Assembly: GCF_004358025.1 (NCBI RefSeq)
Contig: NZ_SMTL01000003.1
Span: 186,001 to 250,000, forward strand
Direction: 5' to 3'
Source of the DNA: Rhizobium deserti
GTDB lineage: Bacteria; Pseudomonadota; Alphaproteobacteria; Rhizobiales; Rhizobiaceae
DNA: 64,000 nucleotides
The notes beneath the pieces were generated by a model. That model was not told the origin of the DNA and made no database searches. It was given only the letters and a program-made list of their open reading frames with translations. The translations under genes were made by a program, and so were the position numbers. Position 1 is the first letter of the stretch. Every line of letters begins with the position of its first letter. Positions 18,154-26,653 of the stretch are shown here, one piece after another.

Positions 18154-18633
18154 TCAGGCCGTTTCGGCCGGATGCCGGCTCATGCCCGACAAACGCTCGT
18201 CGATCAAGCGCCACAAATGATCGCGAACTTCCCGATAAGCATCCAGCATCTGTTCCCTGGTACCCGTGGCAGCCGTCGGATCCATGGTTGGCCAATAAAC
18301 GACCTCCACTGCGCTGGCGCGGGTGAGTTCGAGGGCGGAATGATGCGCTTCGGGCGTCAAGGTTACGATCAGGTCGAAGAAATCGTCTTCCAGCTCTTCC
18401 AGGGTACGAGGCTGGTGACGTCCGATGGAAAGCCCCACTTCTTCCAAGACCGCATCGACGAAAGCATCCCTTTCGCCGGACCGGACACCGGCTGACTGCA
18501 CATATATATCGTGCGGCAGCAGCCGTTTTGCAATAGCTTCGGCCATGGGAGAGCGGATGGCGTTCCATCCGCACATGAACAAGATGGCGCCCGGTCTCAC
18601 CTGGTTGCGTCCCGATGCGGGTGCAGTTTCCAT
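18154..18633 (-). CDS. Low-molecular-weight phosphotyrosine phosphatase-like protein
   Basis: 159 residues with the P-loop C21-G-W-N-A-I-R27-S of the low-Mr phosphatase/ArsC fold, a SAGVRSGE element and the general-acid loop YWPTMDP. The N-terminal 15 residues are a short extension. The first P-loop position is CGWN rather than CxGN, a version standard for this gene in the rhizobial infA cluster. Phosphatase activity is expected, but the partner is unknown; an arsenate-reductase role is less likely away from the ars operon. Its start is 2 bases from the UPF0262 stop. Confidence 0.88.
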   Translation of the reverse strand: METAPASGRNQVRPGAILFMCGWNAIRSPMAEAIAKRLLPHDIYVQSAGVRSGERDAFVDAVLEEVGLSIGRHQPRTLEELEDDFFDLIVTLTPEAHHSALELTRASAVEVVYWPTMDPTAATGTREQMLDAYREVRDHLWRLIDERLSGMSRHPAETA

Positions 18634-18635
18634 TG

Positions 18636-19109
18636 TCAGCCGCGCCAGTAGAGAACGCAGACAAGCGTGAAAAGTCGGCGCGCCGTGTCGAAGTCGACGC
18701 GGATCTTGCCGTCCAGGCGGTCCATCAGCGTCTGGGAGCCGTCATTGTGGATGCCGCGGCGTCCCATGTCGATCGCCTCGATCCGGCTTGGGGTGGAGGA
18801 GCGGATCGCCTCGTAATAGCTCTCGCAGATCATGAAGTAATCCTTGATGATCCGCCGGAACGGCGTCAGCGACAGGATGTGAGTGGCAACGTCCTCGCCC
18901 GTTTCCGTGGTGATCCCGAGGACCAGCTTGGAATCCACCAGCGAAAGCTTGAGATGGTAGGGACCACCGGCATGGCCAAGGGGCTCGAAGGCGTTTTCCT
19001 CGACCAGATCGAAAATGGCAACTGCCCGCTCATGCTCCACGTCAGGCGTCGAGCGCCCGATCGAGGCGTCGAGAACGACATCCGAGAGCCGGAAGTCACC
19101 TTGCCCCAT
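18636..19109 (-). CDS. UPF0262 family protein
   Basis: 157-residue cytoplasmic protein that matches UPF0262, a family confined to alphaproteobacteria and nearly always between hisD and the phosphatase gene. It has a basic segment [43 protein letters not shown] that is the most conserved part. Function unknown. It starts 3 bases after the hisD stop; the cluster seems to be one transcript. Confidence 0.93.
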   Translation of the reverse strand: MGQGDFRLSDVVLDASIGRSTPDVEHERAVAIFDLVEENAFEPLGHAGGPYHLKLSLVDSKLVLGITTETGEDVATHILSLTPFRRIIKDYFMICESYYEAIRSSTPSRIEAIDMGRRGIHNDGSQTLMDRLDGKIRVDFDTARRLFTLVCVLYWRG

Positions 19110-19112
19110 CCA

Positions 19113-20426
19113 TCAACCTCCGTCGCTGTCAGGGAAGGCGTTGAGGCGAATGGCAACCGAGCGTGCGTGTGCATCGAGCCCTTCCGACTGGGCAAGCGTA
19201 ATGGCAGCCGGCGCCAGCTGACGAAGCTGGTCGGGGCCGAGCCGCAGGATCGACGTTCGCTTGACGAAATCCAGCACGGACAGTCCCGACGAAAAGCGCG
19301 CCGAGCGTGCGGTCGGCAGAACGTGGTTGGAACCGCCGACATAGTCGCCGATCACTTCCGGCGTGTGGCGGCCGACGAAGATCGCGCCGGCATTGCGGAT
19401 GCCCGGCAGGAGCGCATCGGGATCGGCAACGGCGAGTTCCAGATGTTCGGCGGCAATGCGGTTGGCGAGCGGCAGGCAAGCCTTCAAATCCGGTACGAGG
19501 ATGATGGCGCCGAAATCCCGCCAGCTGGCTGCCGCCGTCTGCGATCGCGACAGGGTTTTGAGCTGCCGCTCCACGGCCGCCTCCACCGCCCTCCCCAGTT
19601 CAGCGTCGTCGGTGACCAGAATGGACTGCGCGCCCTCGTCATGCTCAGCCTGGGCAAGCAGGTCCGCAGCCAGCCAGTCCGGATCGTTCTCGCGATCGGC
19701 GATCACCAGCACTTCCGAAGGACCGGCGATCATGTCTATGCCGACCGTGCCGAAGACATGCCGCTTGGCTGCGGCCACATAAGCATTGCCGGGACCGACG
19801 ATCTTGGCAACCGGCGCGATGGTTTCTGTTCCGTAGGCGAGTGCCGCTATGGCCTGGGCGCCACCGATCCGGTAGATCTCGCTCACACCGGCGATCCGCG
19901 CGGCGGCCAGAACCGCCGGATTGATGCGGCCTCCATTGGCCGGCACGACCATGACGAGGCGCGGCACGCCCGCAACCTTGGCCGGCACGGCGTTCATCAG
20001 AACGGAGCTGGGATAGCTGGCCGTGCCACCCGGCACATACAGCCCGACCGCATCTATGGCCGTCCAGCGTGAACCGAGGCCAACGCCGATCGCATCTTCA
20101 TAGATATCGTCCTTGGGCATCTGCCGGGCATGATGCCGCTCGATGCGCTCGGCCGCGAACTTCAGAGCGTCAAGAACCTTGGGATCCGTTTCGGCCACCG
20201 CCGCATCGACATCCGCGTCGCTGACCCGGATGCCGGTCTCGCCGAGATCGATGCCGTCGAACCGCGCCGAATACTCCAGCAAGGCTGCATCGCCACGCGC
20301 ACGAACATCATCGATGATGGCGCGCACCACCACATTTACATCTTCCGAGACTTCCCGCTTGGTCGACAGGAAAGCGGAGAACTTGGCCTCGAAATCATCG
20401 GATGCCTGCTCAAGCCAGATTGCCAA
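19113..20426 (-). CDS. hisD: Histidinol dehydrogenase
   Basis: Last enzyme of histidine synthesis; oxidises histidinol to histidine in two NAD+-linked steps with a zinc ion. 437 residues. Signatures GLYVPGGTASYPSSVLMNAVPAKVAGV, IAGPSEVLVIAD and the C-terminal AEHLE zinc region are intact. The start is taken as TTG 20426 (LAIWLEQASDDFEAKF) because AAGGA lies 8 bases before it and the family begins MAIWLEQA; the GTG at 20444 only adds six basic residues. It leads UPF0262, the phosphatase and probably infA. Confidence 0.96.
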   Translation of the reverse strand: MAIWLEQASDDFEAKFSAFLSTKREVSEDVNVVVRAIIDDVRARGDAALLEYSARFDGIDLGETGIRVSDADVDAAVAETDPKVLDALKFAAERIERHHARQMPKDDIYEDAIGVGLGSRWTAIDAVGLYVPGGTASYPSSVLMNAVPAKVAGVPRLVMVVPANGGRINPAVLAAARIAGVSEIYRIGGAQAIAALAYGTETIAPVAKIVGPGNAYVAAAKRHVFGTVGIDMIAGPSEVLVIADRENDPDWLAADLLAQAEHDEGAQSILVTDDAELGRAVEAAVERQLKTLSRSQTAAASWRDFGAIILVPDLKACLPLANRIAAEHLELAVADPDALLPGIRNAGAIFVGRHTPEVIGDYVGGSNHVLPTARSARFSSGLSVLDFVKRTSILRLGPDQLRQLAPAAITLAQSEGLDAHARSVAIRLNAFPDSDGG

Positions 20427-20484
20427 GCGGATCTTCCTTCTCACTCAAAGAACTAAAGCCGGCCTTGATTCCGGATCTTGCAAT

Positions 20485-20916
20485 CTAGGGGTGACGGGGC
20501 CTTGATGGGGTTTCCCATGCGCCGCCGATATCTGCAAGTGCCACTTCGATGCACTCCACGTCGAGCGCAATGGTCGCACTGCCGGAAAGCACCAGTTCGA
20601 CCGTACCTTCGGGGCCATCATCCTTTGGAGTGAAGCGGATTGCCAACAGGGACAAGACCTCGTCCTTGCTGTTGCGGTTGATGCCCGCCGAGCGCACCGC
20701 GTCGACGCGCTTCAGCACCAGCGCCGACCGGCGGCGCTCGAAGCCCTTGCGCTTCTTTCCCGCGGTTTCCCAGACGAAGCGGTTGGCAGCCAGCGAAAAG
20801 ATCTTCTCGGAAGCCGACCAGCGGATGTCTCCCACCTTGAAGACGGCATCCTGAAGGTGAGCGGAAACGATCCCCAGATCGTCCGTGTCGAGTGCCAGAA
20901 GCTTAAGCTCGGTCAT
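20485..20916 (-). CDS. DUF2948 family protein
   Basis: 143-residue alphaproteobacterial protein of unknown function that regularly lies between murA and hisD. The start MTELKLLALDTDDLGIVSAHLQDAV and the basic RRRSALVLKRVDAVRSAGI are the conserved elements. It is full length and lies 58 bases before hisD. Confidence 0.9.
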   Translation of the reverse strand: MTELKLLALDTDDLGIVSAHLQDAVFKVGDIRWSASEKIFSLAANRFVWETAGKKRKGFERRRSALVLKRVDAVRSAGINRNSKDEVLSLLAIRFTPKDDGPEGTVELVLSGSATIALDVECIEVALADIGGAWETPSRPRHP

Positions 20917-21010
20917 GCGTCGTTTCCATCCTAAGGCTTGTGCAAGGTCTCACCAGCCTCGAAATAGTGGCGCAGTCCTCAAGAAGCAACTGCCAGCCGG
21001 CAGCGACAGC

Positions 21011-21853
21011 TTATTTCGGGAAGTCTGCCGACAGCGTCAGCTCCTTCAGGGACTCGATCTCGGCCAGCCGCTCCTTCAGCTTGCCGGTCACGCCGTCGAA
21101 GGCCATTTCGCCCAGCACCAGATGGCGCGGAGGATTGCTGCTTTCCGTGATCTGGATCATCGCTTCGCCGGCGCGCACCGGGTCACCCGGCTGCTGACCG
21201 CTGTAGTTGGATGTGGTGGTCATGCGCGCGCCGGCGGTCTCGGCATAGTCGGCGATGCGGTTTGGCGTCTGCCTCAGGGAGCGGCCTGCCCAATCGGTGC
21301 GGAAAGGACCGGGTGCAACGCAGGTGACCTTGATGCCAAGCGGCGCGCCTTCCGCGGCAAGAGCATCGGAAAAACCTTCTACCGCATGTTTGGTGGCGGC
21401 GTAATAACCAGAGCCCGGAAAGCCGATAAAGCCTGCCTGCGAGGTGATGTTGAGGATGTGGCCCCGACGGCGCGTCCGCATGCCCGGCAGTACGGCGCGG
21501 GTCATGGCGAAGAGGCCGAAGACATTGGCATCGAACATGGCGCGGATCTCGTTCTCCTCGCCTTCTTCGATTGCCGCCTGATAGCCATAGCCGGCATTGT
21601 TGACCAATACGTCGATGCGGCCGAACTTCTGCTCCGCAGCCTCGACTGCCGCCTCGATCTGGGCGCCATTGACGACATCGAGATCGACCGCCAGCCCGTT
21701 CTCCCTGCCCTCCACGAGATCGGCCACCCGGCTACGGTCGCGCGCCGTGACGACCGTCGGCCATCCGCGGTCGAGCGTCAGCTTCGCAAGTTCGCGGCCA
21801 AAGCCGGTGGAGCAGCCGGTGATGAACCAGACGGGGGAAGACGTATCGGCCAT
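21011..21853 (-). CDS. Short-chain dehydrogenase/reductase
   Basis: 280-residue NAD(P)-dependent oxidoreductase. The cofactor site TGCSTGFGRELA spans residues 12-23, NNAG is at 85-88, the serine of the catalytic site is in ITSQAG and the catalytic pair is Y151 and K155. R38 after the second strand (TARDR) suggests NADPH. The classical-SDR subgroup with TGCSTGFG acts on a wide range of carbonyls; the substrate here is unknown. It separates murA from DUF2948, which are adjacent in most Rhizobiaceae, so it seems to be an insertion into a conserved cluster. Confidence 0.9.
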   Translation of the reverse strand: MADTSSPVWFITGCSTGFGRELAKLTLDRGWPTVVTARDRSRVADLVEGRENGLAVDLDVVNGAQIEAAVEAAEQKFGRIDVLVNNAGYGYQAAIEEGEENEIRAMFDANVFGLFAMTRAVLPGMRTRRRGHILNITSQAGFIGFPGSGYYAATKHAVEGFSDALAAEGAPLGIKVTCVAPGPFRTDWAGRSLRQTPNRIADYAETAGARMTTTSNYSGQQPGDPVRAGEAMIQITESSNPPRHLVLGEMAFDGVTGKLKERLAEIESLKELTLSADFPK

Positions 21854-21924
21854 GAATATCTCCGTGAAAACCGGATCGAGGACAAGTCGGAATGAAGCGG
21901 GATGTTCTCAACAGATAGGCATAC

Positions 21925-21961
21925 AAAAAAGGACGGCAAGAGTTCCCCCTGCCGTCCTTTT
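21925..21961 (-). terminator. Hairpin terminator after murA
   Basis: AAAAGGACGGCA and TGCCGTCCTTTT form an inverted repeat (stem 12) around an 11-base loop, followed by T residues on the minus strand when read out of murA and flanked by A residues on the other side. It can act in both directions and isolates murA from the SDR gene. Confidence 0.85.
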
Positions 21962-21981
21962 CCAATGAGCGTCCGGCCGCC

Positions 21982-23274
21982 TTAGTCGCTGACGCGTTCG
22001 ACGATCGCACCGCAGCGCGTGAGTTTCTCTTCCAGCCGCTCGAAGCCACGGTCGAGATGATAAACCCGGCTGACCATGGTCTCGCCTTCGGCCGCCAGTC
22101 CGGCAATCACCAGCGAAACGGAAGCGCGCAGGTCGGTTGCCATGACCGGAGCGCCCTTCAGCCGCGGCACGCCTTCGATGCGGGCCATCTGGCCGGACAG
22201 CGAAATGCGGGCACCGAGCCGGGCAAGTTCCTGCACATGCATGAAGCGGTTCTCGAAGATCGTTTCGGTCACATGCGAAACACCGCTCGACCGGCTCATC
22301 AGCGCCATGAACTGGGCCTGGAGATCGGTCGGGAAGCCTGGGAAGGGTTCAGTGACAATGTCTACCGGCTGGATGCCGTTGCCGTTACGCACGACGCGCA
22401 GGCCGCTTTCCGTTTCGGTGATTTCCGCACCGGCGAGGCGCAACGTGTCGAGTGCATTGTCGAGCAGCGAGGCCTGCGTACCCTGGAGGGTCACATCGCC
22501 ACCCGTCATGGCGACGGCCATGGCGTAAGTGCCGGTTTCAATGCGATCCGGAAGCACGCGGTGGCGGGCGCCGGACAAAGAGGAAACACCCTCGATGGTA
22601 ATGGTTTTGGTTCCGGCACCGGATATCTTGGCACCCATGGCGATCAGGCAATCGGCCAGATCGACGATCTCCGGCTCCCTCGCCGCATTCTCAATCACCG
22701 TCGTTCCCTTGGCGAGGGTAGCCGCCATCAGCATGACATGGGTGGCGCCGACCGAAACCTTCGGAAAGGTATAATGGGCGCCGACAAGGCCGCCCTTCGG
22801 CGCGGCTACATTGACATAACCGCCATCGATCTCGATCTCGGCACCGAGCGCCGCCAGGCTTTCGAGGAAGAGATCAACGGGACGCGTGCCGATGGCGCAG
22901 CCGCCCGGCAAGGACACGCGTGCCCTGCCCTCGCGGGCCAGAAGCGGTCCGATGACCCAGAAGCTCGCCCGCATCTTCGAGACGAGCTCGTAAGGGGCAG
23001 TCGTATCGACAATGGTGCGGCAGGTGAAATGAATGGTGCGGGAATAGCTTTCCGTCTGGCTTTCGCGGCGGCCATTGACGGAAATATCGACGCCGTGATT
23101 GCCAAGAATGCGCAGCAGCTGCTCGACATCGGCCAGATGCGGCACGTTTTCGAGCGTCAGCGTGTCGCTGGTCAAAAGGGACGCGATCATCAAAGGCAGG
23201 GCGGCATTCTTGGCGCCGGAAATCGGAATAGTGCCCCTCAGCTCATTGCCGCCGGTAATTCTGATGCGATCCAT
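21982..23274 (-). CDS. murA: UDP-N-acetylglucosamine 1-carboxyvinyltransferase
   Basis: First committed enzyme of peptidoglycan synthesis: transfers enolpyruvate from phosphoenolpyruvate to UDP-GlcNAc. 430 residues with [16 protein letters not shown] at the start and the loop [16 protein letters not shown]126 in that loop is the PEP- and fosfomycin-binding cysteine, so the enzyme should be fosfomycin sensitive. It has its own terminator at 21925-21961 and heads the conserved housekeeping cluster. Confidence 0.97.
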   Translation of the reverse strand: MDRIRITGGNELRGTIPISGAKNAALPLMIASLLTSDTLTLENVPHLADVEQLLRILGNHGVDISVNGRRESQTESYSRTIHFTCRTIVDTTAPYELVSKMRASFWVIGPLLAREGRARVSLPGGCAIGTRPVDLFLESLAALGAEIEIDGGYVNVAAPKGGLVGAHYTFPKVSVGATHVMLMAATLAKGTTVIENAAREPEIVDLADCLIAMGAKISGAGTKTITIEGVSSLSGARHRVLPDRIETGTYAMAVAMTGGDVTLQGTQASLLDNALDTLRLAGAEITETESGLRVVRNGNGIQPVDIVTEPFPGFPTDLQAQFMALMSRSSGVSHVTETIFENRFMHVQELARLGARISLSGQMARIEGVPRLKGAPVMATDLRASVSLVIAGLAAEGETMVSRVYHLDRGFERLEEKLTRCGAIVERVSD

Positions 23275-23375
23275 AAGGTGTAACTCTTCTTTTGTGAGGG
23301 CGCGAAAGACGCGTCCTTAGACGATATCCGCCTTCGCTTCAATCTCGGTCCGTGCCGACTGGCTGCCCGGCATGT

Positions 23376-23606
23376 CTAGGATGATTCGTCCGTTTTTGCG
23401 GCGGGAAGGCCCTGGCTGTCGTCGGCCTCGCCGGCCCGGCGTGCCCTGGCCTGGCTTTTGCGGCGCATCAGGTTTTCGCGAAGCTTGGCCGCGGCCTTTG
23501 CCCTACGCTGTTCCTCGCGGGCTGCCGCAGCCTGCCGCGCCCGTTCGCCGCGGCTCTGACCACGTTTTCCGGCCTCTGGTTCGGGAAATTCTTCGTCTTC
23601 TGCCAT
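23376..23606 (-). CDS. Small charged protein upstream of murA
   Basis: 76 residues from ATG 23606 (MAEDEEFPEPEAGKRGQSRGERARQAAAAREEQRRAKAAAKLRENLMRRKSQ). The upstream 26 codons of the open frame look non-coding. Strongly helical, rich in Arg, Ala and Glu, with no predicted membrane span. Short Arg/Ala-rich proteins of this kind occur next to murA in Rhizobiaceae; function unknown. Confidence 0.6.
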   Translation of the reverse strand: MAEDEEFPEPEAGKRGQSRGERARQAAAAREEQRRAKAAAKLRENLMRRKSQARARRAGEADDSQGLPAAKTDESS

Positions 23607-23758
23607 GCCGTTCCTTATCGAAAAGAGGCCGCTTTTGAAAGCGGTGCGCTGCTTTTCCTCGTTCGAGATGGAATAACTTGGCATTTGCGGCTTGCGCTGC
23701 CGGTGAAGCTATGGCAATAGGCCGCTGCCGACGACGCGGGTCTATCGCGCCGGCTGAC

Positions 23759-23833
23759 GCTGCTATAGCTCAGGGGTAGAGCACTCCCTTGGTAAGGGAG
23801 AGGCCGAGAGTTCAAATCTCTCTAGCAGCACCA
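23759..23833 (+). tRNA. tRNA-Thr (anticodon GGT)
   Basis: A 75-nt cloverleaf with encoded CCA: acceptor GCTGCTA/TAGCAGC, D-arm TAGCTCAGGGGTAGAGCA, anticodon stem CTCCC/GGGAG around TTGGTAA, and T-arm GAGAGTTCAAATCTCTC. Its 3' 47 bases are repeated at 54553-54599, so it is the integration site of the prophage. The 5' half is chromosomal and the 3' half is supplied by the element, leaving the gene functional. Confidence 0.98.
23787..23833 (+). repeat. attL, tRNA-Thr copy of the 47-bp core
   Basis: Perfect 47-base match to 54553-54599, running from CCTTGGTAAGG through the T-arm to the CCA end; after one mismatch six more bases (TTCCTC) match. Same orientation. It spans anticodon loop to 3' end of the tRNA, the classical attachment region of tyrosine integrases. 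Confidence 0.95.
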
Positions 23834-24052
23834 CTTCCTCCTCCTACTAACAACGGTTCCGGCTGCTTTCGTAGGTGCGGATTGCACTCCGTGAACCAGC
23901 ACGAAACGACGGAACAAAAGACGAAAGCTCGTCTCTTTACGTGCAAAAGCCGTGCATAAGGTTCCACATCCGTTCACTCCGCCCGGTCTGCGTATTCAGC
24001 TTGGGAAGCTTCGAGAAGGTTTAAGCAAAACAACGTGACGTTTCACTGACAG

Positions 24053-24085
24053 GAGGCCCCGCCGGTTACCAGCCGGCGGGGCCTC
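24053..24085. terminator. Strong GC hairpin inside attL flank
   Basis: GAGGCCCCGCCGG and CCGGCGGGGCCTC form a perfect 13-bp stem with a 7-base loop. Only a weak T run follows (TGTTA), so it may be a terminator shielding the element from tRNA-Thr transcription or a remnant of a lost gene. 23834-24196 otherwise has no gene. Confidence 0.6.
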
Positions 24086-24196
24086 TGTTACGCCTTGGCC
24101 TTCGCGGAGCCCCTATCTCGAACGGGAGATGGCTTCGCGGAGTCTGCAGCAGGTGTCGATCGCATGACCGACATAGTCGTGGTCCCAATAACGCGA

Positions 24197-24598
24197 TCAC
24201 ATTCGCGATATAACTACATTGATGTGATCGTCTACATTGTTTGTAAAAGTCCCGCATACCCGCTTCTTTTCAGGGCTCACGGGATCAGTTGTTTCGGTCA
24301 TCTCACCAAATACTCCGCCGGAGCAAGACGTATTACTCGTACACTGCCAGAGGTCGCGCTCCCAGTGGACGGGCCCAACTCTTGCGATGCAGTGGTAGCC
24401 GCCGATATAGGATTTCGCTACCGAAAAGCAGAGCTGAACGGTTTGATGCCCAGTGACCTTAGCGGCCGCACTTCCTCCTGCAGATCTAGCCAACGGGGCG
24501 TGGCCCCTGTTCGCCATTGGTGGTTTACACTCAGCAGATCTAGCGGGCCAAGCCGATATCGTCGAAAGCATTAAAGCCACAAGGGCATACCTGATCAA
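24197..24598 (-). CDS. Small secreted cysteine-containing protein 1
   Basis: 133 residues. The start is TTG 24598, supported by GGAGGAG 8 bases upstream. A signal peptide (IRYALVALMLSTISAWPARSA) with cleavage after SA is clear. The mature protein has cysteines in AECKPP, VQLCFSV, YHCIARV, WQCTSNTSC and RVCGTF, enough for three disulfides. No known domain recognised. It is the last of three consecutive genes for small secreted proteins on the same strand. Periplasmic or extracellular location is expected. Confidence 0.6.
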   Translation of the reverse strand: MIRYALVALMLSTISAWPARSAECKPPMANRGHAPLARSAGGSAAAKVTGHQTVQLCFSVAKSYIGGYHCIARVGPVHWERDLWQCTSNTSCSGGVFGEMTETTDPVSPEKKRVCGTFTNNVDDHINVVISRM

Positions 24599-24646
24599 CT
24601 CACCATCTCCTCCGCGGGACGTAGATAGGGCATGAGAATTAGGGGC

Positions 24647-24949
24647 TCAGTCGGGAACAAAATTGGCGAACACAGCAAAGCCGCTGGTGAAACAACGACC
24701 ATCTAAGGTCCAGGTTTTCGACTGGCCAGGGAATGCGCGAACGGTTGAGCTTGCACCAAGAGCCAGGGACAGCGTTGCATCCACCCGCTTAGAGTTGTGA
24801 CGGTTCACGACAGAGCAACACCCACCACACGTGACTTCTACCCAACCTGCGGCATCTCCCTTGACACCGCCAAGCACCTGAGCGTTTGCGTCTCCGACCA
24901 CGGGAGCGACTGCCATCAAAACAGCAAAAGAAAAATGCCTTACTCTCAT
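24647..24949 (-). CDS. Small secreted protein 2
   Basis: 100 residues from ATG 24949, preceded by AAGGAGGGG, an excellent ribosome site. The signal peptide MRVRHFSFAVLMAVAPVVGDANA ends in ANA. The mature part includes VTCGGCCSVVN and GRCFTSGFAV, four cysteines, and a beta-rich pattern. It lacks a recognised family. Its stop is 48 bases from gene 1, and it follows gene 3 by 11 bases, so the trio is probably an operon. Confidence 0.65.
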   Translation of the reverse strand: MRVRHFSFAVLMAVAPVVGDANAQVLGGVKGDAAGWVEVTCGGCCSVVNRHNSKRVDATLSLALGASSTVRAFPGQSKTWTLDGRCFTSGFAVFANFVPD

Positions 24950-24960
24950 CTGCCCCTCCT

Positions 24961-25260
24961 TTATGGTGCGATACAGTCACCATCTTTCAACCACGACGCC
25001 CTTGTTGCAGGCGAGTTGTTAGTAACATTCCTATAGATCACAGTAGCATATCCCGCATCCGAAAGACATACATCAATACCGCTGGTGATCTGGCCACCTC
25101 GCATCACGTATTGGCCGCGGTCACTCCTACAAACTTCGTCATATATAGATATGTTTCGTGTCTCTCCTGACACGAGATACTTCCCATCGATGCAGATACT
25201 GGCCGACATGGCATGCGTAGACGCAAGTAAAAATGGAGCGACTAATATTAGTTTCATCAA
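24961..25260 (-). CDS. Small secreted protein 3
   Basis: 99 residues starting at ATG 25260 behind GGGAG. The signal peptide MMKLILVAPFLLASTHAMSA is followed by ASICIDGKYLVSGETRNISIYDEVCRSDRGQYVMRGG and a final DGDCIAP, giving four cysteines. The coding region is clearly more AT-rich than the chromosome around it, a sign of foreign origin. No family recognised. First gene of the three-gene secreted cluster. Confidence 0.65.
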   Translation of the reverse strand: MMKLILVAPFLLASTHAMSASICIDGKYLVSGETRNISIYDEVCRSDRGQYVMRGGQITSGIDVCLSDAGYATVIYRNVTNNSPATRASWLKDGDCIAP

Positions 25261-25663
25261 AATCTCCCATTTTTAACTCTCAAGCTAATATAGTTTTTGA
25301 TTGTGTCAACGGGAAATTGCAATTTTTGCGTTTCAGTTGTAGGTTGGCTCACCTGCTGCGGCAACGACTAGTCGTCGTATACGATCTCCTGCGAACCTGT
25401 AGTGCGAAATTTAATGGATTGGTGGAGATCGACCCACGTCCCGAACGGAGATGGCTTCGCGAAAAGCCACCTCCTCCGGACCATCGAGAGGCAGATGATC
25501 TAGGTTTGTTCTGGTCCTGACAAGCGAAACGGTCCGCAAACGGTCCGCGCAAAGGCCTCAGTGCTGCGTTGGCACCTATACTGCCGATCAGATTGAGACC
25601 AATCTTATTCTCGCCTTCAAACGTGAGGAACAAGCCAGCAGGTTTTGAGCTTTACAGGATGTA
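25261..25663. other. AT-rich intergenic region between divergent cargo genes
   Basis: About 400 bases between the secreted-protein operon (leftward) and the DprA-PRTase pair (rightward); it must hold both promoters. The short frames here have no family features. The first 60 bases are AT-rich (for example CTAATATAGTTTTTGATTG). Confidence 0.5.
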
Positions 25664-26653
25664 TTGTCGGCGCTAGGCCTTGCGCAGATAACACCCCCGA
25701 CTATGCTGCCGGCTATCGGCCTCGATAAGTCGGGGCCAATACGCATACCCTGGGAGTCACATGACATGTGGTTAAACCGTGCCGATGATGGACCCGCCGC
25801 CGCCTCGATTTCACCTAGGCTTGAGCTAGGCGCTTACGAAGCTCTTTGGCTGGAGAAAGGCGCAACCTTCCGCTCTCTCGCCGCTAAGTTTGCGGCCGAC
25901 AAATCCGCTCTTCCATCAGATTTTGTGCCTACTCAGGTGGCACTAAGCTGCGCTGACGATGTAATGAAGATGCTCAAGAAGGCGGGAGTGCATCAGTTTG
26001 GGGTACGCATCAATCACGCTGGCGATTATCCTGCAAAGCTACGAGATGCTCGGCACCCTGTAGAGTTGCTCTATTATCAGGGCGAGTGGGAGCTTACGGA
26101 GACGCGGGGTGTCGCCGTTGTCGGAAGTCGCGAAGCTTCCGATGAGGGTCGGAGACGAGCCGCTAGAATTGCTCGTGAGCTTGTCGATCGAGGCTTCACC
26201 GTTGTCTCTGGCCTTGCCAAAGGCATCGATATTGCCGCTCACACTGCCGCGATAGAACGCGGTGGGAAAACCATAGCAGTCATTGGCACGCCTATTGGTG
26301 TTTTCTATCCCCGCGAACATGCGGAGATGCAAAATACCATCGCCAAAGAATTTTTGTTGATCTCGCAGGTGCCCGTTCTCCGCTACACGAAGCAAGCCGT
26401 GCCGCAAAACAGGCTTTTCTTTCCAGAGCGCAACATCACGATGAGCGCCCTTACGGAAGGCACGATCATCGTCGAGGCCGGAGAAACCTCTGGGACATTA
26501 ACGCAAGCGAGGGCTGCGCTTCACCAGGGACGAAAGCTCTTCATCCTTGAGTCCTGCTTCCAACGGAGCGACATCACTTGGCCGGCGCGCTTTGAAGCCG
26601 AGGGGGCAATCCGCGTGAGGACCTCAGACGATATCTGGAGCGCTCTTGGCTGA
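25664..26653 (+). CDS. DprA/Smf-like SLOG-domain protein
   Basis: 329 residues. The Rossmann-like SLOG/DprA domain covers about residues 115-328, with the nucleotide-site pieces AVVGSREAS (152-160), VVSGLAKGIDIAAH (180-193), AVIGTPIGVFYPREH and ALTEGTIIVEAGETSGTLTQARAAL. The last, SGTLTQA, is the classical DprA end. An unusual N-terminus of 100 residues precedes it. The start is TTG 25664 (AGGA 6 bases before); ATG 25703 is an alternative. The 3' end overlaps the PRTase gene by 8 bases. Chromosomal DprA loads RecA in transformation, but a lone copy paired with a phosphoribosyltransferase in a prophage resembles nucleotide-centred defence or toxin-antitoxin modules (PsyrTA/RqlHI-like). Confidence 0.85.
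   Translation: MSALGLAQITPPTMLPAIGLDKSGPIRIPWESHDMWLNRADDGPAAASISPRLELGAYEALWLEKGATFRSLAAKFAADKSALPSDFVPTQVALSCADDVMKMLKKAGVHQFGVRINHAGDYPAKLRDARHPVELLYYQGEWELTETRGVAVVGSREASDEGRRRAARIARELVDRGFTVVSGLAKGIDIAAHTAAIERGGKTIAVIGTPIGVFYPREHAEMQNTIAKEFLLISQVPVLRYTKQAVPQNRLFFPERNITMSALTEGTIIVEAGETSGTLTQARAALHQGRKLFILESCFQRSDITWPARFEAEGAIRVRTSDDIWSALG

Noticed and set aside
18154..18633. Second arsenate reductase
   Set aside because: Low-Mr phosphatase fold is shared with one ArsC type, but the gene is part of the conserved infA cluster away from the ars operon.
18615..20072. Plus-strand frame of 485 codons
   Set aside because: Antisense to UPF0262 and hisD, which are conserved and complete.
22057..23283. 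Plus-strand frame of 408 codons
   Set aside because: Antisense shadow of murA caused by high GC.
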